Assembly: GCA_037976565.1 (NCBI GenBank)
Contig: CP137667.1
Span: 32,620,790-32,684,789, forward strand
Length of the DNA: 64,000 nucleotides
DNA from: Mesocentrotus franciscanus
Lineage: Eukaryota > Echinodermata > Echinoidea > Camarodonta > Strongylocentrotidae
Direction: 5' to 3'
The notes under the pieces were generated by a model that had not been told where the DNA came from, made no database searches, and saw only the letters and a program-made list of their open reading frames with translations. Position numbers and translations under genes: made by a program. Positions 1 to 11,555 of the stretch are shown here, piece by piece; the stretch's first letter is position 1, and each line of letters opens with the position of its first letter.

Positions 1-600
1 GTAATAATAGTAATACTAACACTTCTACGCCACTACTACTACTACTACTACTACCACTCCTACTACTTCTAATAATAATAATAGTGATGGTGGATTCTTT
101 ATACAGCGCACATATCCATCATGCCGTGACGTTCTCGGCGCTTCAACATTAAAGATAAAGACCAGTTCTGGTCATGCGACTGCATTGTGAAAGAAACATT
201 GTGTAATCGATCAGAAAAGGTTGATCATCTAGCATATAAGTATTGGTGTGTACTGCAAGGTTCTGGAATCATCAAAATGATAAGAAATTTGGCCCAGTCT
301 TGGTAAAGTTACAAGCACTGTACAGAAAGATGTATATGGGACTACGCGACCACGTGCGCGATATCTATTTGGTCCCAATAGATATAATAATTTACCAAAT
401 ATATCAATTAGTAGGCGGTTTCACGACAAAATTTGTATCATCAAGTATTAGTCAAAACATATTCTTTCACATGATTGGTAATGAGAGCTTCCATTTCATT
501 TTTCGAGAGAGGGGCGTTTCCAAAACTGGTCTTTACCTTTAAAGGTACTATGTCCCATTTGCAGGTCAAAAAAATGAAAAGGTTAAATTCCAAAGGCATT
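1..600. other. Intergenic sequence with trinucleotide microsatellites
   Basis: The first 90 bases hold short runs of ACT/CTA and AAT/ATA trinucleotides. The rest is AT-rich with no recognisable gene. An open frame from about 243 to 542 lacks an ATG at its start and resembles no family I know. Confidence 0.5.
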
Positions 601-687
601 TCAAAGACAATACTTATTTGGAACTTCCCTCAAAACGAAATGGTTTGAAAATGGCTTTTTGTCGAATCGATATAAGGTACTGCTATC

Positions 688-1537
688 AGGCCTTTAAAAA
701 AAACTTGTTGTATTGCCCTTTAGGTGCCAAAATATGGGTCGGTCGGTCGAAAAAGTTTTTTTTTTTTTTTAACTTTTTTTTTGTCGCCCTCTGTGGGCCG
801 ATATTTTTCAGTTTTGATTTTTTTCCGCCCTCTTGTGGCTGATATTTCTCAGTTTTTAATGCTTTAATACATGTGTTTCAGCGTCATTATTCCATTCATA
901 TCTTTTTCACCTCAATAATCCATGGTTTGCAATGTTAAATTGTGTTGAGACAACACTGTGCTTCCCAGCTGACGAAGTTGGTTTTCAACACTGCGCATGC
1001 GCGGCATTTAATTCACGGGCGGTAAGCACTGAATGACCACCAATTGAGAGCTCGATTTGAGACTGTCAGGCAATATATCAACGGATTCCAAATTGATTAA
1101 AAATTAAAAATTTGTCTCGATGTATATGTCCTTTCATCTCGTCTTTACGTAAACTTTCAATTTTTTTAGTGCCTTCAAAATGTGTCATGAATATAAAAGT
1201 GTTGTGAGCCTTTCCGTAGAAAACTCTAAACAGCGACCGTCGCCCAACTCTCCGTACACGAGGCCGGGGTCTACTTGCATGTTTACGCTAGTAGGATTTT
1301 GAAACTAGCTAGGGCGGAAGCTAGAGTAGAAGACAAGTGAGAATTTGGGAATAATTTGATTTTATGCATTTATATCCCATTTAAACAAACAAAATACATA
1401 TATTTTTTATTCATTAATAAAAAAAATTCTAGAAAACGGTTACAAAAAAAAAAAAATTGTTTAAAATGCCGACCGTAGATTTTCAGATTTTTGGGTTGGT
1501 CGCAAAGTGTAATACAACAAGTTTTTATTTTAGGCCT
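688..1537. mobile_element. Candidate non-autonomous element with inverted ends
   Basis: The sequence around 688-752 (AGGCCT, then A-rich, then AACTTGTTGTATT) recurs as an imperfect reverse complement at about 1468-1537 (AATACAACAAGTTT, then TAGGCCT). The arms are about 65-70 bases with a GGTCGGTCGG-like stretch on the inner side. The interior has a T-rich run, two imperfect copies of a CGCCCTCT-GTGG motif near 785-845, and no coding capacity. I infer a MITE or fold-back element. No target-site duplication was established. An NRF1-like palindrome, TGCGCATGCGCG, lies at 992-1003. Confidence 0.4.
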
Positions 1538-1679
1538 CACCTAAGTAATAGTCTGATTTTCAGACCCTTGTACCGAATGGTCGTACATTTTTTGCTGCAC
1601 AAAGATTACATCAGTTTAATTTTGGCCATTATAGTAACCCTAAATTAGCCATATATTGAGCCAATCTGTGAAAAAATTT

Positions 1680-2640
1680 AAAAGAAGCTAATTTCAACTG
1701 ATTTGGGTAGGTATGGGTATGGACAACTACCAAAAAAAAGGGAGGAGGTATGGGGGTTGGGGAGATTTTTTATTAGAGGTCAAAGGTCATTGACCCTGCC
1801 TAAATCACTAAAAATTATATTTCAGCAACAAAATATGGTATATAGATGATCTAGGTGTCAAATTGCACAGAATTACAAAAGAAGATGACATAAAATAATT
1901 ATTGACCCTTGGGACCAAATTATGACCTCCGAAAATGAGGTCAAAGGTCAAAAATAGACGTTTTATCACTAACATTTCATATTGGTAACAGGAAAATTAC
2001 CATATTATATAAAAATGAGCACAAACAAATCAAAGAGGCTAATTTCAACTTAAGTGGCGGGTATGGGAGTTATTATTTATTCCAAGAGCAGAGAGGGAGG
2101 GGGAAATTTCCTTTCTGAGGGTCAAAGGTCATTGACCCTGCACTAAAACACTATAAATTGTTCTCAGCAACAAAATATGGTATATAGATGATCTTGGTGT
2201 CAAAATGCACAGGATTACAAAAGAAGATGACATAGAATAATTACTGACCCTTAGAACAAAATCCTGACCTCCGAAAATGAGGTCAAAGGTAAAAAATAGA
2301 TTTTTTATCACTAAAATGTCATATAAGTAACAGGAAAATTACCATATTATATAAAAATGAGCACAAAAAAAAATCGAAGAGGCTAATTTTAACTTATTGT
2401 GGCGGGTATGGGGTTTATTATTTATTCAAGAGCAGAGGGGAGGAAATTTCCTTTCTGAGGGTCAAAGGTCATTGACCCTGCACTGAAACACTATAAATTG
2501 TATCTCAGCAGCAGCATGTTTTACATAGGCCTCGACGATCCTGGTGTCAAAATGCACAGAATTGTACTAGGAGACAAACTAAATATGAAATGGATTCTTC
2601 ACCACCAAAATACAAAGTTAAAGGTCAAAATGAGTAAGGG
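1680..2640. repeat. Tandem repeat, ~350-bp period, about 2.7 copies
   Basis: Copies begin near 1,680, 2,031 and 2,377 with GAAGCTAATTT/GAGGCTAATTT. They contain recurring blocks: a GGTATGGG segment, GGTCAAAGGTCATTGACC, AACAAAATATGGTATATAG, and CCATATTATATAAAAATGAGC. The third copy is truncated or diverged after about 2,520. Nothing indicates coding function. AGGTCA half-sites occur as direct repeats spaced by one base and next to an inverted half-site. Confidence 0.8.
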
Positions 2641-2774
2641 GGTTAAAGTTCATTAGTGGCAAATAGTTTGTGTATGTAAAGTATATGTGCATTTATAATC
2701 AACAGTTTGCAGAATACTACTCACAACTTAGAACTTACAGTAACTAACGGCAACACAATATAAATTAATACTAC

Positions 2775-3142
2775 TCAGTCTGTTTCCTCTTCATCGCTAC
2801 CAATAACTTCTTCTGCATCTATGTTATCTGTTCCATTGGAGCAATGTCCAAATCACACTCCACATGCAGATACACATGACATGCCAGCTTTCATGCAGCT
2901 GCATTTCATGTTTTGACACTGCCTCTCCCCTTCTTTGCAGTTGCAACAAATTCCTTTCAGAAGGTTGTCTGGCGCGATACCAACAGACAGCATCTTTGGT
3001 CCGAGTTTTCTGTTGGAATCTAACTCCCATCCTTTTCCTTTGGGATCAAGAATAGAGGTGTCAAGATGCTTCATACCAAAACTTGAAGATGGACACGAAG
3101 TAAATGTTGAGCTGTTGCATCTTCCGTTGGTGGAAGGCTGAC
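2775..3142 (-). pseudogene. Cys-rich (CXC-like) C-terminal fragment, probably transposon-derived
   Basis: The minus-strand frame reads through a GKGWELD-type segment, then APDNLLKGICCNCKEG, then a dense cysteine cluster (CQNMKCSCMKAGMSCVSACG). This is the layout I associate with a zinc-binding Cys-rich tail in transposon-encoded proteins of aquatic invertebrates. A TGA at 2853-2855 sits where a further cysteine (TGT/TGC) is expected. Past it the same frame stays open through FGHCSNGTDN and an acidic tail ending EEETD, to a TGA at 2775-2777. That suggests a single nonsense mutation in a formerly longer protein. The upstream end stops at about 3,142, where LRR-array intron sequence starts. A minus-strand AG there could be an old splice acceptor. 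Family assignment is from memory. Confidence 0.5.
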
Positions 3143-3263
3143 CATATCCATACACATACATGTATATCAAAGAACCAAGTTATATTATTTGCAGTCCTTC
3201 AATACAAATGTGTACTCAGTCTTGTAATGTACGAATCTATGAATCACTTTTGTATACATGTAG

Positions 3264-3431
3264 GTCCAAACTGTCATGCTTTTAGATGTTAGATGTCCAA
3301 CATCAGCCTCTTTACATCACCTGGTAGATGCTTTGTGTTCCATGCCAAACCTGACTCGTCTGGTACTAAGTGGAAGGGATTTCCAGGAAGAGTTCTATTC
3401 TACACTGAATTCAAAGGCGTCAACCTTACAG
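3264..3431 (+). CDS. LRR exon 1 of 29 (NLR-like, two 28-residue LRRs)
   Basis: This internal coding exon encodes 56 residues. It lies between an acceptor (TGTATACATGTAG) and a donor (CAG/GTCTGT). The frame opens with VQTVMLLDVRC and continues HHLVDALCSMPNLTRLVLSG, then FQEEFYSTLN, ending STLQ. The spacing of Leu in LxxLxL motifs and the 28-residue period fit ribonuclease-inhibitor-type LRRs as found in NLR immune receptors. The first repeat runs through LLDVRC and its helix HHLVDAL, the second through LTRLVLSG and its helix EEFYSTL. Both boundaries fall between codons (phase 0), so copies can be concatenated in frame. Such LRRs form a curved ligand-sensing solenoid, cytoplasmic in known NLRs. 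No NACHT or effector exon is in view, so NLR membership is inferred. The RNA may or may not be made. Confidence 0.75.
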
Positions 3432-3784
3432 GTCTGTATGTGTGTTTGTACTCTATATCCATGCCATGATTAAGCAGTATCAAAGTATACTTCAGAGTCA
3501 ATACTCACTATAGGAGGATAGATATCTAGATCACAGTGTACTTTAAAGTACAGCTATATGTGCACACTCGACATATACATTTACGTATAATGCATACTTT
3601 TAGTCATGAATGTGTTATATATAGCATTTAGGCAATGTCAAAAATGTTTCTAAATAATGGACAAAGGGATAGTACCTTCTTTGTTTTATTTATTCTCCAA
3701 TCACAAATACAGCTCTATTTCCTAAAATCAATCATATGAATAATATACATTCTAAAATAATGGGCATCAACCATGGTTCATGTA

Positions 3785-3953
3785 GAGGTGTTTGTGGTCC
3801 AGTGGATAAGTCTCTGGACAGTGAACCACAAGCTATGTTGTTCAAATCCCTACCATACGTAGCTCTAATGTTCTTTGGAAAGAAATTAATCTGCATTTAC
3901 CACACTGGACCTAGGTGTACAGTAGTTGGGTACCTGGTAGGATATATTCCTTG
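3785..3953 (+). mobile_element. tRNA-derived SINE copy in LRR intron
   Basis: A box A match, TGGTCCAGTGG (3795-3805), is followed by a degenerate box B containing GTTCAAATCC, as in RNA polymerase III tRNA promoters. The body then carries CTTTGGAAAGA, CACACTGGACCTAGGTG and TGGGTACCTGGTAGGAT. This closely resembles the conserved central domain of metazoan SINEs; I cannot name the exact superfamily (Nin or Deu type are candidates). Copies in the other array introns are in the same place and orientation, so the insertion predates amplification of the unit. Confidence 0.65.
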
Positions 3954-3992
3954 AATTCATCACTATATGTAGTACATGTATGTAGTAATTAA

Positions 3993-6900
3993 GGAATTCG
4001 ATCGCACGTAGGGCGATATAAATGATTTACATTCATCAGTGACAGCACGCGTCAGCGGCGGCGTTTCTTTTGTGATGAGTTTTGGCGGCATCTTGAGAGG
4101 AGACAATAACATACCAGCCCCCTTTGTTGTCAGCCGCGCGGTATCTTTCATGTGCGCATAGCTATATCGGAATTTGCGCGAGGTATGTTTTGAATGTATG
4201 TATGGAATTCAATTGGCCGGGATGGATTGGATTCCCACGGTGTTGGCGAGAGAATTCTCATTCACCTTGTGGATTTTGTAGAGGATGGATGTAGACATTA
4301 ATCGGTGGCAAATTAATTTAATTTAGTTGGGCTTTATTGAGCCTGAGGGAACTTCGTACTGGAAAATTATTATACATGGATTTCACATCGGATTTTAATA
4401 GAGGAAAAGTTTCAATTTAATTGGACTTGGTTCTACAGAGTATACAGCGTAGCGGATAGTTCATACTGGGACGTCTTCTCGGAATCTACAAAGGTACCTC
4501 CGAGAGGAAAGTTAAGTATGACGATGGTTTATCCATATTCACTTCTTTACGTTCGTATAACCAGTATGAATTAATTGGTACATGTTTCATAAGGCGGACG
4601 AAGATCAACGATGTTAGATATCATTTTAATTTTGAACGAATAAATTGCATGGCAGTGATTTGACTTAAGCCCTATTAAAGCGACTATTCAATTCAATTCA
4701 ATTCAATAAGAAAATGAAAATAGGGAACTAAAAAAAAAAAAAAAAAAAAAGGCCAAATGGCCTTGTGGAGGCATAGTTCCCCAAACAGTAATTAAGAGAT
4801 TTACATATACAGACAAAACTATTATTACAGTTATAGGTAATGTTGTAAAATATAATTACTGGTACAAGAATCATTGATATTTAGATATAAGATGCTGCTT
4901 CAAGTTTCTTTTAAATACCGTAGTGTTAAAGACTTGCATGAGGATATTTCAGGAGGAATAGAGTTCCAAATAATAGGAAAATTGTTTCTTACAGATTTTA
5001 GATATATATTTGTCTTTACTGGCCAAAAATGGATTGATTTACAGGTTTAGGGAATTTTGTAATTTTAATGTTAGCTTTAAGGATCTAAGACAAAGTTACC
5101 AGATCCCTCTACAGCCGATTGGGTTTGAATAAGTTTGAATAAGCGGGCGCTTATGGACAATAGTGAGTGGGAAGGGTTTTAGATGTGACACAAGTCGAAT
5201 GGTGGTGAACAATAAGCTGCCGGAAGTTTTTCTTTTTATTCCTGTCATAGGTTGATATGATACACTGGTTAGCCGCCTTCGCGCTCCTCCCCGATGCCCG
5301 CACCATTTGGTCCAGTGTGTTGCCACGAAGGACTTACACAGGTTTCGACAATGACGAACAGCCACATAATTCTAGAACGCGGCTAGTATTTAACAAGCAT
5401 GCCAGGAATATATGCTGCAGAATCGGGGGTGGTTCATTGGATTATTCGGGCTTCGCGCACGAGCGACACGAGCTGTTTCCTAGTGATGCCGATGGAATAC
5501 ATCTTTTTGCAGGAAATGACTTGTTCCTTCAAAGCCTTATTCGCGAGTCGACGAACGTTGGAAAGACTGCATTCCAGTTCTTTGTTGTGGTTCACTCTAA
5601 TTTGTTATTAAATTATTTGTAGACTGTTTTCATGAGCTTGGTCTCACCCGTGTTCATAACGGCATCTGTCACTTAATACTGTTTTCGGTTTTAAAATTTA
5701 TTCATGTTATTGTTAAAACGAAAGATAATTGTTCACGATTAATTTTGTTAATGGGCCTATTTGCTCAAGCCTCAAATCGCTAAAAGGTATATAGTTAAAT
5801 GAAATTAGCCAATTAGGTGATGGGTTGAGATTAATATGTTAAGCTCATCTACCTGGTGGGGTCGTTATATTATGGCACAATATAAAAACTTAATTAGTGA
5901 AGTTAGATTAAATGTTGATTGGACTGTAGAAATTGAATTTAAAATTGATGATATGGAATTCGGTTATTATTAATATTTACACCCCCTTTTTAAAGTATCG
6001 ATAATGAAAGCAATCTTTTCAGCGTTTTACGTTTTGGTTGGATTATTGCATTAGTACAGTAAATGCTCACGCTTATAAATATTTTGAATTGAATACGTGA
6101 TAATAATAATAATAATATATGCGAATACTTAGGCACTTTAGTGCAAGTAAAAGGTTTGCAGACGTGAATATACCTGCATGTTAAGTTGTTGGAAGAAATT
6201 TCATGTTGAAGTTAATTCAGATAATTGACGCTGATGAAAGTCTTGAATTGAATACGTAATGTGCGTGCAAATAATATATACGCTCAGTGGCGCGGGCGGT
6301 GCCCGTGTGGTGGAAATTGTCATTTTTTGCCTCTTCGCATATATATATGTGTATGCGTATATATGTTGATATATACATATAAAGGTTATTATGTGTATTA
6401 CACACTGCTCCAAAATACCTCATGGGAGGGTTGTGTTTTTGAGAATATGAATTGGATTATTTTAGTTGGCCATTGTATCTTGCAGAGCTCAATATTTATT
6501 GGTTTCCGGTTGGGGCCCCGATGATAACAGTCATTCCGTCCTGTCGTTTATTTATAACATGTACCAGCCTGTAAAGTGGGCATCTGTTCGCCTGTTTTAT
6601 GCAGTGGAACTGTTTGCCTTCTTTGATGCAGTGGGGTGTTATACGTACATCCTGTCTCACAGTTCAAATTAGAAGGTAAACTCTGTTCGCCTGTTTAATG
6701 CAGGGAACATTGTCGCCTTTTTACGGGCTGTGGGGGGGTGTACACAAGTTTTCGTCTGTTGGTGGCCCCTATGCAGAGAGTACTTTGGGTTGTTTTTAGG
6801 TGCAGATACTTGTATAAATTGATTAAAAGATTCGAAAGTAATACCTGGGTCCTTCCCCGGGGTGGATTGGAGCAGTGTAACATTTCAAGTAAAAGTATCC

Positions 6901-7040
6901 TATATTCAGTTGGGAAAGTTTGTGTCGTAGTTGTTGCTATTGTCATGATGTTGATATTCAGGGTAACAAGATTCCATCCTCTATTAAATCTCAAGTACCC
7001 GCAAAAACGCATTCCGTTTAATTTTGTTGCTGTGAATGTA
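3993..7040 (+). mobile_element. 3.05-kb insertion in LRR intron carrying an SGNH fragment
   Basis: In other units GTAGTAATTAA is followed directly by ATGCACTATTGCTGTAATTG. Here the two halves are separated by about 3,050 bp, with the first half ending near 3,992 and the second resuming near 7,041. A possible TAA duplication flanks it, which is too short to be convincing. Contents in order: unrecognised sequence; (ATTCA)n at 4,686-4,706; an A21 run at 4,730-4,750 beside the small palindrome GGCCAAATGGCC; an SGNH-hydrolase-like exon or fragment at 5,257-5,622; AT-rich sequence with (AAT)n near 6,100; and a ~100-bp tandem pair at about 6,583 and 6,684 starting CTGTTCGCCTGTTT. It could be a degenerate retroelement, for example a tyrosine-recombinase type, several of which carry SGNH domains. 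I see no recombinase or reverse transcriptase. Confidence 0.45.
5257..5622 (+). pseudogene. C-terminal SGNH/GDSL-hydrolase-like fragment (retroelement-type)
   Basis: The 121-residue frame contains TIWSSVLPRR (residues 16-25), a basic stretch NKHARN (46-51), and DADGIHLFAGNDLFLQ starting at residue 77. The D-x-x-H in DGIH (Asp79, His82) matches block V of SGNH hydrolases, which supplies the catalytic Asp and His. The oxyanion blocks I-III with the catalytic serine are not visible upstream. A stop codon (TAG, 5248-5250) immediately precedes the frame, so the protein is N-terminally truncated or continued from an upstream exon. The TAG follows a pyrimidine-rich run (TTTTTCTTTTTATTCCTGTCATAG) at 5,227-5,250, so an exon starting at 5251 is conceivable. 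Similar domains accompany some retrotransposons; that link is inference. Confidence 0.5.
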
Positions 7041-7211
7041 AATGCACTAATGCTGTAATTGCGAGTCCTCCTTTTGTTTGACACATGTTCCGTCAACAAT
7101 TTTCTGTGCTTATTATCCTGCACTAACCAAATTCTTAACTTTACCTCTGCTCCAAAAAGTATACCTATCACTAAACTTCAGCTGAAACCTATTTGCAACC
7201 CTTATCCAAAT

Positions 7212-7213
<2 letters not shown>

Positions 7214-7243
<30 letters not shown>
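7214..7243. repeat. (TA)15 microsatellite
   Basis: An uninterrupted TA run lies in the intron upstream of LRR exon 2. The equivalent place in other units reads TCCTATATATTTGACTAA, so this is a local expansion of a short TATATA seed. Confidence 0.95.
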
Positions 7244-7248
<5 letters not shown>

Positions 7249-7400
7249 TGCCCAGAGCATTTGTCACCTGAGCATAGCCATATACACATACATGTACATG
7301 TATATCAAAGCACCAAGTTATAGTTGCAGTCTTTCAATACAAATGTGTATACTCAGACTTGTAATGTACGAATCTATGAATCACTTTTGTATACATGTAG

Positions 7401-7568
7401 GTCCAAACTGTCATGCTTGTAGATGTTAGATGTCCAACATCCGCCTCTTTACATCACCTGGTAGATGCTTTGTGTTCCATGCCAAACCTGACTCATCTGA
7501 TACTAACTGGAAAGGATTTCCAGGAAGAGTTCTATTCTACACTGAATGCCATGGCATCAACCTTACAG
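7401..7568 (+). CDS. LRR exon 2 of 29
   Basis: The acceptor is ATACATGTAG and the donor CAG/GTATGT. The 56 codons begin VQTVMLVDVRCPTS and include LCSMPNLTHLILTGKDFQEE, ending AMASTLQ. Compared with exon 1 the changes fall mainly at the surface positions of LTxLxLxG (R to H, V to I, S to T) and at NSK to NAM. Phase 0 at both ends. Confidence 0.75.
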
Positions 7569-7710
7569 GTATGTATGTGTGTTTGTACTTTATATCCATG
7601 CCATGATGAATTCATGTACACATGTAGCAGTGGAGATGAGTTTAAGGAGTTATGATATTCTAGCAACAGTCAATATTTGTTCAATGTGTGTAACGTTTTA
7701 TATGAAAATA

Positions 7711-9002
7711 GCCATGTTCACACGATGGCAATTTTGGTTGGTGTAAAGGTCGTGTTTAGAGCTAGTAGGCGTAAGTATGGTAAGGTCAGCGTAAAATTTG
7801 GGGTAGTGACCGTGTTAGCAACGCAGACCTATACGCCGACTGATTAACTTGGTGTAGCGTAAGTTGACCGTGTGAATGATCTCACTTGGCACTTAACCCA
7901 AATGAGGCCGGGGTATTTGAGAACTTTCTAGTACGGGGGCATTATCCCCTAAGATCTCGGCCGTGAAACGGCCCATTGCCGCAAAAATTTGCATGCATGT
8001 CAAGTGAAGTGTATAGAATACTATAGTAAATTCAATTTTTTGAAAAATTTACTTATTTGCATATTTATGGTAAACTATATGCAAATAAGGTCATGAAATT
8101 CACATTTTTACCCATAAATTATATATTCTTCATATTCAAGCATTCTTTTCCACTACATATATTCGTTAGACCATTAAGAATAATAATACAACAACAAAAT
8201 TTGGAAGAGCCAGGTTATTCCTTATGTTATCTCTTGTTTTGATAATTTCTTATGTATTTCATTGTTTTTTAACTTATGTATTTTATTGTTTTTGTTGTTT
8301 TATTTCATTTCTAACTATAATTCAACTATTTTGACCCCCAAAACATACACTTAAACTTGAAACAAGACCAAATAAGCAATGTTTTATCTATTTTTAGGAA
8401 AATTGATATTTCCATATGTTTTGTTCACACATCACGAAAATGAGCGATTTTTTGGGTGACATGTAAAGACAAAAGGTCATGTGACCTTGTAACTGTACGT
8501 CCAATTTTCAAAAAAATTGTTTTAAAAGATGCGCAAGACCTGAAAGAAAAAAGTCATGAAGCGGCGGGCGTCATCCGTATGCGTTCCTGAACAATCAGAA
8601 AAATTGCGGGGGGGGGGGGCTCATTAGGGTTAAAGTATCTATGACCTTTCATAAGGATTGTATGACCTAACATTTAAAGCATCCGGGTCAAACAGTATTA
8701 TTAACTGCATCTTTCGGGGATTCATGTTGAAATTTAATCTGAATGATTTAGGAATATGTTCGTTTTAAATCGGAAATGAAAATTAAATTTTGCGCAGTTA
8801 AGATGGTGCAGCTGGGTTGAGGCCGACTACTGTGGGCGCCACCACTTCCGGAAGTTCCGCTGAGTAAGACTGGATCGGTGGAAGTTCATGTTAAACTTAA
8901 TTGTGGCAAGATGGTCCGAGTAAAATGGACAACTAAATATTTATGGAATATTTATTGCTACATGGTAACTTGCGCCGACTAGGAAGCCACACTAAACATG
9001 GC
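7711..9002. mobile_element. Non-autonomous TIR transposon, copy 1
   Basis: The element interrupts the intron sequence TGAAAATATATAATAG found in other units. It starts GCCATGTTCACACGATGGC and ends GCCACACTAAACATGGC; the outermost 8 bases are perfect inverted repeats, 10 with the flanking TA on each side. TA at 7709-7710 and 9003-9004 could be the target duplication, as for Tc1/mariner-like elements. The interior (1.3 kb) has no transposase, includes the palindrome AAGGTCATGTGACCTT near 8,475, and a G11 run near 8,609 that is shorter in copy 2. Confidence 0.6.
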
Positions 9003-9049
9003 TAGTATATAATAGTCTTAGCAGACAAAAGAACATATTATTAAGTGGG

Positions 9050-9958
9050 TCTTTCATGTGCAGTGTATGGTACAGAATTCATATAGCTTGAGTTGAAAAT
9101 ATGATGTTCTGTAAAAATCTTCACTTTTAAAGGTTGCCTCAGAAAAGGTATTATGGTTTTTGATAGAGACTACCGGTAACTGGAAGTGTTTAAGATTTTT
9201 TGGGGGAAGGGGAGTGTTGTGTTGCTACTTCTGTATTAATGCAATTCAGTATAAATAGATTACATTCAGTATAAACAGATTACTGAAATACTCTAAAGAC
9301 TAGTAGCTACAAATATTTTGTTTCTAATTTTTATATTTTTAAGTTCAGAGCGATTTATAAGGTTGTAATTATGTCATCATGGGTCTGAAAGTAGTATCAA
9401 TACTTCAGAGTCAATACTCACTAAAGAAAGATGGAGATCTAGATGACAATGTACTAATTTTGAGCACATCTATAAGTACTCATTCTACATATAGATTCAT
9501 ATATAATGCATATTTTCTAGTCATGAATTAATTACATAGCATTAAGGCAATGTTTAAAATGTGTCTAAATAATCAACAAAGCAATTATTCCTTCTTTGTT
9601 TTATTTAATCTCCAAACACAAATACAGCTACGGTATATTTAAAAAAATCAATCATATGAATAATATACATTCTAAAAAATTGGGCATCAGCCATGGTTCA
9701 TGAAGTGTTTGTGGTCCTGTGCATATTTGGTTCAAATCCCTGCCGTACATAGCACTAATGTTCTTTTCCAAGACATTATTCTACATTTGCCACACTCGAC
9801 CTATGTGTAGTCAGTGGGTACCTGGTAGGGTATATTCCTTGAATTCATCACTATGTAGTACATGTATGTAGTAATTAAATGCACTATTGTTGTAATTGAC
9901 AGTCCTCCTTTTGTTTGACACATGTTCCGTCACCAACTTTTCTGTGCTTATTATCCTG
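9050..9958 (+). repeat. LRR repeat unit that has lost its exon (copy 1)
   Basis: Intron sequence of an ordinary unit, including a SINE remnant near 9,700 with an internal deletion, runs to CTTATTATCCTG. At about 9,958 it jumps to TTATGATAATTTAGCAACAG, which in intact units lies downstream of the exon. The deletion removed the acceptor, the 168-bp exon and the donor, leaving flanks only. Confidence 0.75.
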
Positions 9959-10698
9959 TTATGATAATTTAGCAACAGTCTATATTTGTTCAATGTGTGT
10001 AATGTTTTTTATGAAAATATATAATAGTATTAGCATACAAAGGAAGTTATTATAAACTGGGTCTTTTGTGTGCAGTGTATGATACATAATTCATATAGCT
10101 TGAGTTGAAAATATGATGTTCTGCAAAAAAACTTTCACTTTTAAAGGTTTACCTCAGAAAATGTTTTTTGGTTTTTGATGGAGAATAACTGGATGTGTTT
10201 AACTTTAAGTAAGAATTTTTTGGGGAAGAGGAGTGTTGTGTAGCTACTTATGCATTAATAATACAATTCAGTATAAACAGATTACTGAAGGACTCTAAAG
10301 ACTGGTATCTACAAATGATATGTTTGTAATTAAGTTCAGAGCAATTCATAAGATAGGAATTATGTCATTATGGGTCTGGAAGCAGTACCAAAGAATACTT
10401 CAGAGTCAATACGCACTCAATAAGTATGGAGATCTAGACCACAGTGTACTTATTTTAAGTACAGCTATAATTTATGTACACACTCGACATAAACATTTAC
10501 TTATAATGCATACTTTTAGTCATGAATGTGTTATATAGCATTTAAGCAATGTCAAAAATGGTTCTAAATAATGGACAAAGGGATAGTACCTTCTTTGTTT
10601 TATTTATTCTGCAATCACAAATACAGCTCTATTTCCTAAAATCAATCATATGAATAATATACATTCTAAAATAATGGGCATCAACCATGGTTCATGTA

Positions 10699-10867
10699 GA
10701 GGTGTTTGTGGTCCAATGGATAAGTCTCTGGACAGTGAACCACAAGCTATGTTGTTCAAATCCCTACCATACGTAGCTCTAATGTTCTTTGGAAAGACAT
10801 TAATCTGCATTTGCCACACTGGACCTAGGTGTACAGTAATTGGGTACCTGGTAGGATATCTTCCTTG
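10699..10867 (+). mobile_element. tRNA-derived SINE copy in LRR intron
   Basis: This is the same element as at 3785-3953: box A-like TGGTCCAATGG, box B-like GTTCAAATCC, then the CTTTGGAAAGACATT and TGGGTACCTGGTAGGAT body. It lies upstream of LRR exon 3 in the same orientation and place. Confidence 0.65.
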
Positions 10868-11245
10868 AATTCGTCACTATATGTAGTACATGTATGTAGT
10901 AATTAAATGCACTATTGCTGTAATTGTCAGTCCTCCTTTTGCTCGACACATGTTCCGTCAACAATTTTTCTGTGCTTATTATCCTGCACTAACCAAATTC
11001 TTAACTTTAATCCTGCCTCCAAAAAGTATACCTATCACTAAACTTCAGCTCAAACCTATTTGCAACCCTTACCAGTATCTAAATCCTATATATTTGACTA
11101 AATAATGCCCAGAGCATTTGTCACCTGAGCATATCCATACACATACATGTATATCAAAGCACCAAGTTATATTTGCAGTCTTTCAATAAATACATGACTG
11201 TACTCATGTGATGTCCCTATATGAATCACTTTTGTATACATGTAG

Positions 11246-11413
11246 GTCCAAACTGTCATGCTTATAGATGTTAGGTGTTCAACATCAGCCTCTTTACATC
11301 ACCTGGTAGATGCTTTGTGTTCCATGCCAAAACTAACTGACCTGACACTACAAAGAAAGGATTTCCAGGAGGAGTTCTATTCTACGCTGAATGCAAAGGC
11401 GTCAACCTTACAG
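11246..11413 (+). CDS. LRR exon 3 of 29
   Basis: The acceptor is ATACATGTAG and the donor CAG/GTATGT. It begins VQTVMLIDVRCSTS and includes MPKLTDLTLQRKDFQEE. It lies between the older type (MPNLT, VRC) and the dense-array type (MPKLT, TLQ) in sequence, consistent with being near the source of the later amplification. Phase 0 at both ends. Confidence 0.75.
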
Positions 11414-11555
11414 GTATGTATGTGTGTTTGTACTTTATATCCATGCCATGATGAATTCATGTACACATGTAGCAGTGGAGATGAGTTTAAGGAGTTATGA
11501 TATTCTAGCAACAGTCAATATTTGTTCAATGTGTGTAATGTTTTATATGAAAATA

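Noticed and set aside
6695..7171. 158-codon minus-strand frame
   Set aside because: It crosses the boundary between the 3.05-kb insertion and array intron sequence that is noncoding elsewhere, and resembles no family.
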